A stretch of 64,000 nt of DNA, from positions 1 to 64,000 of the forward strand of contig JANYJY010000062.1 of NCBI GenBank assembly GCA_025358295.1, given 5' to 3'. Below the pieces are notes generated by a model that made no database searches, was not told the origin of the DNA, and was given only the letters and a program-made list of their open reading frames with translations. This DNA comes from Gammaproteobacteria bacterium. GTDB lineage: Bacteria; Pseudomonadota; Gammaproteobacteria; Steroidobacterales; Steroidobacteraceae. Numbering within the stretch: position 1 is the first letter of the stretch; each line of letters starts with the position of its first letter. The position numbers and the translations under genes are program-made. Below, piece by piece: positions 63,675 through 64,000 of the stretch.

Positions 63675-64000
63675 ATGCAAATCGCGATGATTGGCTTGGG
63701 TCGCATGGGCGCCAATATGGCGCAACGCCTGATGCGAGGCGGACATAAAGTAGTCGGCTATGATCCGGCCGACGCAGCGCGTGCGGCTCTCGAGCAAAAG
63801 GGCGCCGAATCAGCAGCTTCGCTCGAACAATTGGTCGCCAAGCTCAAGGCGCCCCGCGTTATTTGGCTGATGGTTCCGGCTGGTGCGATCACCGACAGCA
63901 CCATCACCGGTCTCGTGCCGCTTCTCGCCGCGGGCGACACCATTATCGATGGCGGCAATTCGAATTACCTCGACACTCAACGTCGCGCGGCATCCATGAC
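63675..64000 (+). CDS. gnd: 6-phosphogluconate dehydrogenase, decarboxylating (N-terminal part, runs off the right edge)
   Basis: Starts at ATG 63675; about 109 codons are visible. MQIAMIGLGRMGANMAQRLM is the NADP(H)-binding GxGxxG motif, VIWLMVPAGAITDSTITGL and IIDGGNSNYLDTQRRAASM match the Gnd/GntZ type. Oxidative decarboxylation of 6-phosphogluconate to ribulose 5-phosphate. Incomplete, so the C-terminal domain cannot be checked. Confidence 0.93.
   Translation, partial: MQIAMIGLGRMGANMAQRLMRGGHKVVGYDPADAARAALEQKGAESAASLEQLVAKLKAPRVIWLMVPAGAITDSTITGLVPLLAAGDTIIDGGNSNYLDTQRRAASM

Noticed and set aside
1..64000. tRNA, rRNA, insertion sequences, prophage or attachment sites
   Set aside because: I looked for cloverleaf ends, transposase motifs, terminal inverted repeats and integrases and saw none that I could support by eye.

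Overview
The window looks like a chromosomal segment of a GC-rich, Gram-negative gammaproteobacterium. The support is the set of OM lipoproteins, TonB-dependent receptors, Tat substrates, HiPIP, PEP carboxylase, beta-class GST and a CPA2 antiporter. The style resembles Steroidobacterales/Nevskiales-type organisms, but that placement is inference. Genes are dense, with many 4-base start/stop overlaps (ATGA, GTGA, TTGA). I see no rRNA, tRNA, IS element, prophage or CRISPR array.

Layout. (1) 1-3.1 kb: a Ser/Thr kinase running off the left edge, translationally coupled to an ECF43-like sigma factor. Divergent from them are two small secreted proteins; the first is almost entirely a 13-residue DSPPTSPPR repeat. 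(2) 3.1-4.1 kb: a glycerophosphodiester phosphodiesterase. (3) 4.0-26.9 kb: a large envelope-system region. A leftward operon encodes a HzsA-like dihaem lipoprotein, an SH3/beta-barrel protein, a myxo-type OM barrel, TlpA, DUF4266, a frameshifted DUF3570 protein and a HiPIP. A divergent rightward operon encodes a c-type cytochrome, a dihaem LamG lipoprotein and a DUF1501-like Tat protein. A terminator follows, then a strong match to a GEMM-I c-di-GMP riboswitch, then an 11-gene operon: Cys-less TlpA, coiled-coil protein, three TPR proteins, one accessory protein, one TolQ/ExbB, two TolR/ExbD, one TonB/AgmX-type protein and a small soluble protein. That last operon has the composition of the myxococcal Agl-Glt/Nfs trans-envelope machines. 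(4) 26.9-37.7 kb: KefB/C-like antiporter, PEP carboxylase, serine dehydratase, secreted methyltransferase, two related small envelope proteins, FdhD and GabT. (5) 37.8-43.4 kb: two paralogous TonB-dependent receptors with a small two-module protein between them. (6) 43.6-47.3 kb: ABC exporter, GST, NlpC/P60 lipoprotein and polyphosphate glucokinase. (7) 47.3-55.9 kb: glycogen operon glgP-glgB-glgX-malQ. (8) 55.9-64 kb: MFS transporter, ArnT-like glycosyltransferase, small basic protein, long-chain acyl-CoA dehydrogenase, large lipoprotein, lactonase-family protein and the start of gnd.

The most interesting part is region 3. A c-di-GMP aptamer, with a hairpin that covers the likely Shine-Dalgarno, sits in front of a proton-channel-driven TPR/TonB machine. 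Just upstream lie surface haem lipoproteins and OM barrels, and a paralogous TlpA links the two halves. I infer one c-di-GMP-controlled envelope apparatus, for motility, surface assembly or export, or extracellular redox. The second candidate is region 1: a sigma factor-kinase pair beside an S-P-rich repeat peptide that could be its regulon output or its kinase substrate. The glycogen block is a coherent catabolic unit whose glucose 1-phosphate and glucose products can feed the divergent glucokinase and the gnd-containing region downstream.
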